The position numbers were made by a program, and so were the translations under genes. From Blepharisma japonicum (Eukaryota; Ciliophora; Heterotrichea; Heterotrichida; Blepharismidae): a stretch of DNA of 64,000 nucleotides. Below, one piece after another: positions 62,901-64,000 of the stretch (position 1 is its first letter; each line of letters begins with the position of its first letter). Location of the stretch: positions 310,001 to 374,000 of the forward strand of contig CATKHK010000038.1 of the NCBI GenBank assembly GCA_949751835.1. Direction: 5' to 3'. Below the pieces are notes generated by a model that was not told the origin of the DNA, made no database searches, and worked only from the letters and a program-made list of their open reading frames with translations.

Positions 62901-64000
62901 GTTCATGCTCAATTCAAAATATTTTTTCAGATGAAAATATTGATTACTGACGTGCTGATGATGGATTTTATTTAGCAAAAACAAATTTGATAGATTTATT
63001 GGCTGATTTTATTCGTAAAGTAATAAAAAATTAGGGCAATTCTTTTGCTGGGAAACTAGATAGCTGAGGGAATGTTACAGAAGAATTAATATTTTTCGTT
63101 GTTAATGGCTGGGGAGAAACATTGAAGCGCTGCAATAACTCTTTTTATGACTCAGTTGATTGTGAATTAAATGGTATCAATGATTTAAAAGTAAAAATGG
63201 ACGCTCTCTTATCAGTAGGCTTTGGGATACTTGTCCTATGTAATCTCATCATGATCCCCTTTGGAATATCAGTTGTAAATATGAAAAATAAATTTTGGAA
63301 CCTTATAAAAGAATATGCTCATATCTCTTATATTGAGCTTAAACAAGCCTGCATAGACCGGCTTTCAAGCGTCCATGGGGAATGCGACATCATGTTTACC
63401 GATGGAAATCGTATGAGCAAAAAAGCAAATTTCAAAAATTATTGAAAATACATATGAAGAATCGGCGCTTATTTATTGATTACTTTTACATTTTTCCTTG
63501 TAAATATTACTTACTTATATTTAAACTGCGCTGATTTTTTATATTTACGGCCAACACTTTTGAGAAATATGATAAATTCTCAGGTTCTGTATAAAGAATT
63601 ATCAGTCTGGTCGAGCGAAATTTTGGCGGAAGGCAATCGCTTTGATCTTAGGAACATAATTCCTGATACTTATGCGTTTAAAGATCCAGAAATAAAGGTC
63701 AATGAAGTTTATTCTGCACTAGAGTATTCAATTTCTCAATTAAAAAATAAAAAATATAATTCTCTCTTGTCAAGCTCTTATCTGGAGAATTTTTATGAGC
63801 ATTTCAGCAATTCGACTAATTATATGGAGTATGGAGCTTTGGCTGGAGGAAATATTATGACTTTTGATGCATCTTATATGGATCATGCACATGAAAAAGA
63901 TTGGGTTGGGACTTGATATAAACTAATGGTTGAACTAGATGAACTGGACTTGAAGTATGATATTTTGATAAATTCTGCAGATAGTGATTCTTTATCAGTT
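59903..64000 (+). CDS. P12: diverged PAS/TmcB-like membrane protein, 3' end outside window
   Basis: Starts MSTLLNVNFEEE and stays open to the window edge, within the second ectodomain (about 1,355 residues visible after splicing). Introns are 62618-62632 (GTAATTACTACATAG) and 63020-63034 (GTAATAAAAAATTAG). It is the most diverged member: the signature is FSGDIRHS with EARAHSRVE, close to what I recall of ciliate homologues in general, so it may be nearest the ancestral form. It also uses fewer UGA Trp codons in the membrane block. The PAS-like core has GKITFANSKAAEILKY near 61680. The linker has a run of KLEKPEKLEKNEK-type repeats at 62450-62510 not found in the others. Ectodomain: SCSIQ, then CNNSFYDSVDCE. 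Confidence 0.92.

Noticed and set aside
1-64000. Reading each open segment between TGA codons as a separate small gene
   Set aside because: The segments share one frame per locus and are joined by TGA or 15-nt introns, and paralogues have TGG at many of the TGA sites.

Overview
The window most resembles macronuclear-type DNA of a heterotrich ciliate, with Blepharisma the best guess. Three things in the sequence point there. The DNA is very AT-rich. In-frame UGA must be read as tryptophan, because paralogues alternate between TGG and TGA at the same aligned residue. The genes carry 15-nt introns of the form GTA...TAG with an A at position 10. From general knowledge, 15-nt introns are typical of heterotrichs, and UGA=Trp separates Blepharisma from Stentor. 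The genus is inference; code and introns are read directly.

Nearly the whole window is one gene family. Twelve paralogues of a ~1,375-1,385-residue multi-pass membrane protein lie in an array: P1 (5' end outside the window, ends 2716), P2 3088-7275, P3 8320-12507, P4 14922-19106, P5 20062-24222, P6 28406-32587, P7 33536-37690, P8 38293-42489 (three frameshifts), P9 42952-47115, P10 47408-51595 on the minus strand, P11 54294-58469, and P12 from 59903 past the right edge. Each intact copy is open end to end once UGA is Trp and two 15-nt phase-0 introns are removed. The architecture is about nine N-terminal membrane helices with the signature FSGEIRHS...AHS, a cytosolic part with a PAS-like domain, a Ser-rich linker, a helix spanning the first intron, a Cys-containing ectodomain, another helix, a cytosolic loop, a helix, a second ectodomain and a C-terminal helix. 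I recall such proteins in ciliates under names like PAS S-box or TmcB-like protein; a sensory or receptor role is inference.

The array grew by local duplication. P2 and P3 are a young direct duplicate of about 5.2 kb including both flanks. P5 and P10 are an inverted pair whose homology reaches about 0.7-0.8 kb upstream of each start. P6, P7 and P8 group together, as do P9 and P11; P12 is the most diverged. The spacers hold decayed pieces of the same family (12757-13844, 13895-14055, 47175-47370, 53749-53909, perhaps 26095-26200) and a noncoding repeat shared by two spacers (7605-7913 and 14390-14697).

The only clear gene of another kind is a CRESS-DNA-virus-type Rep reading frame at 26761-27588, in the 4.2-kb gap between P5 and P6. 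It uses UGA=Trp like the host and is treated here as an endogenous viral fossil. Three further GC-richer or coding-like patches (24587-25240, 32753-33133 minus, 53030-53420 minus) could not be identified. I saw no tRNA, rRNA, CRISPR or telomere.
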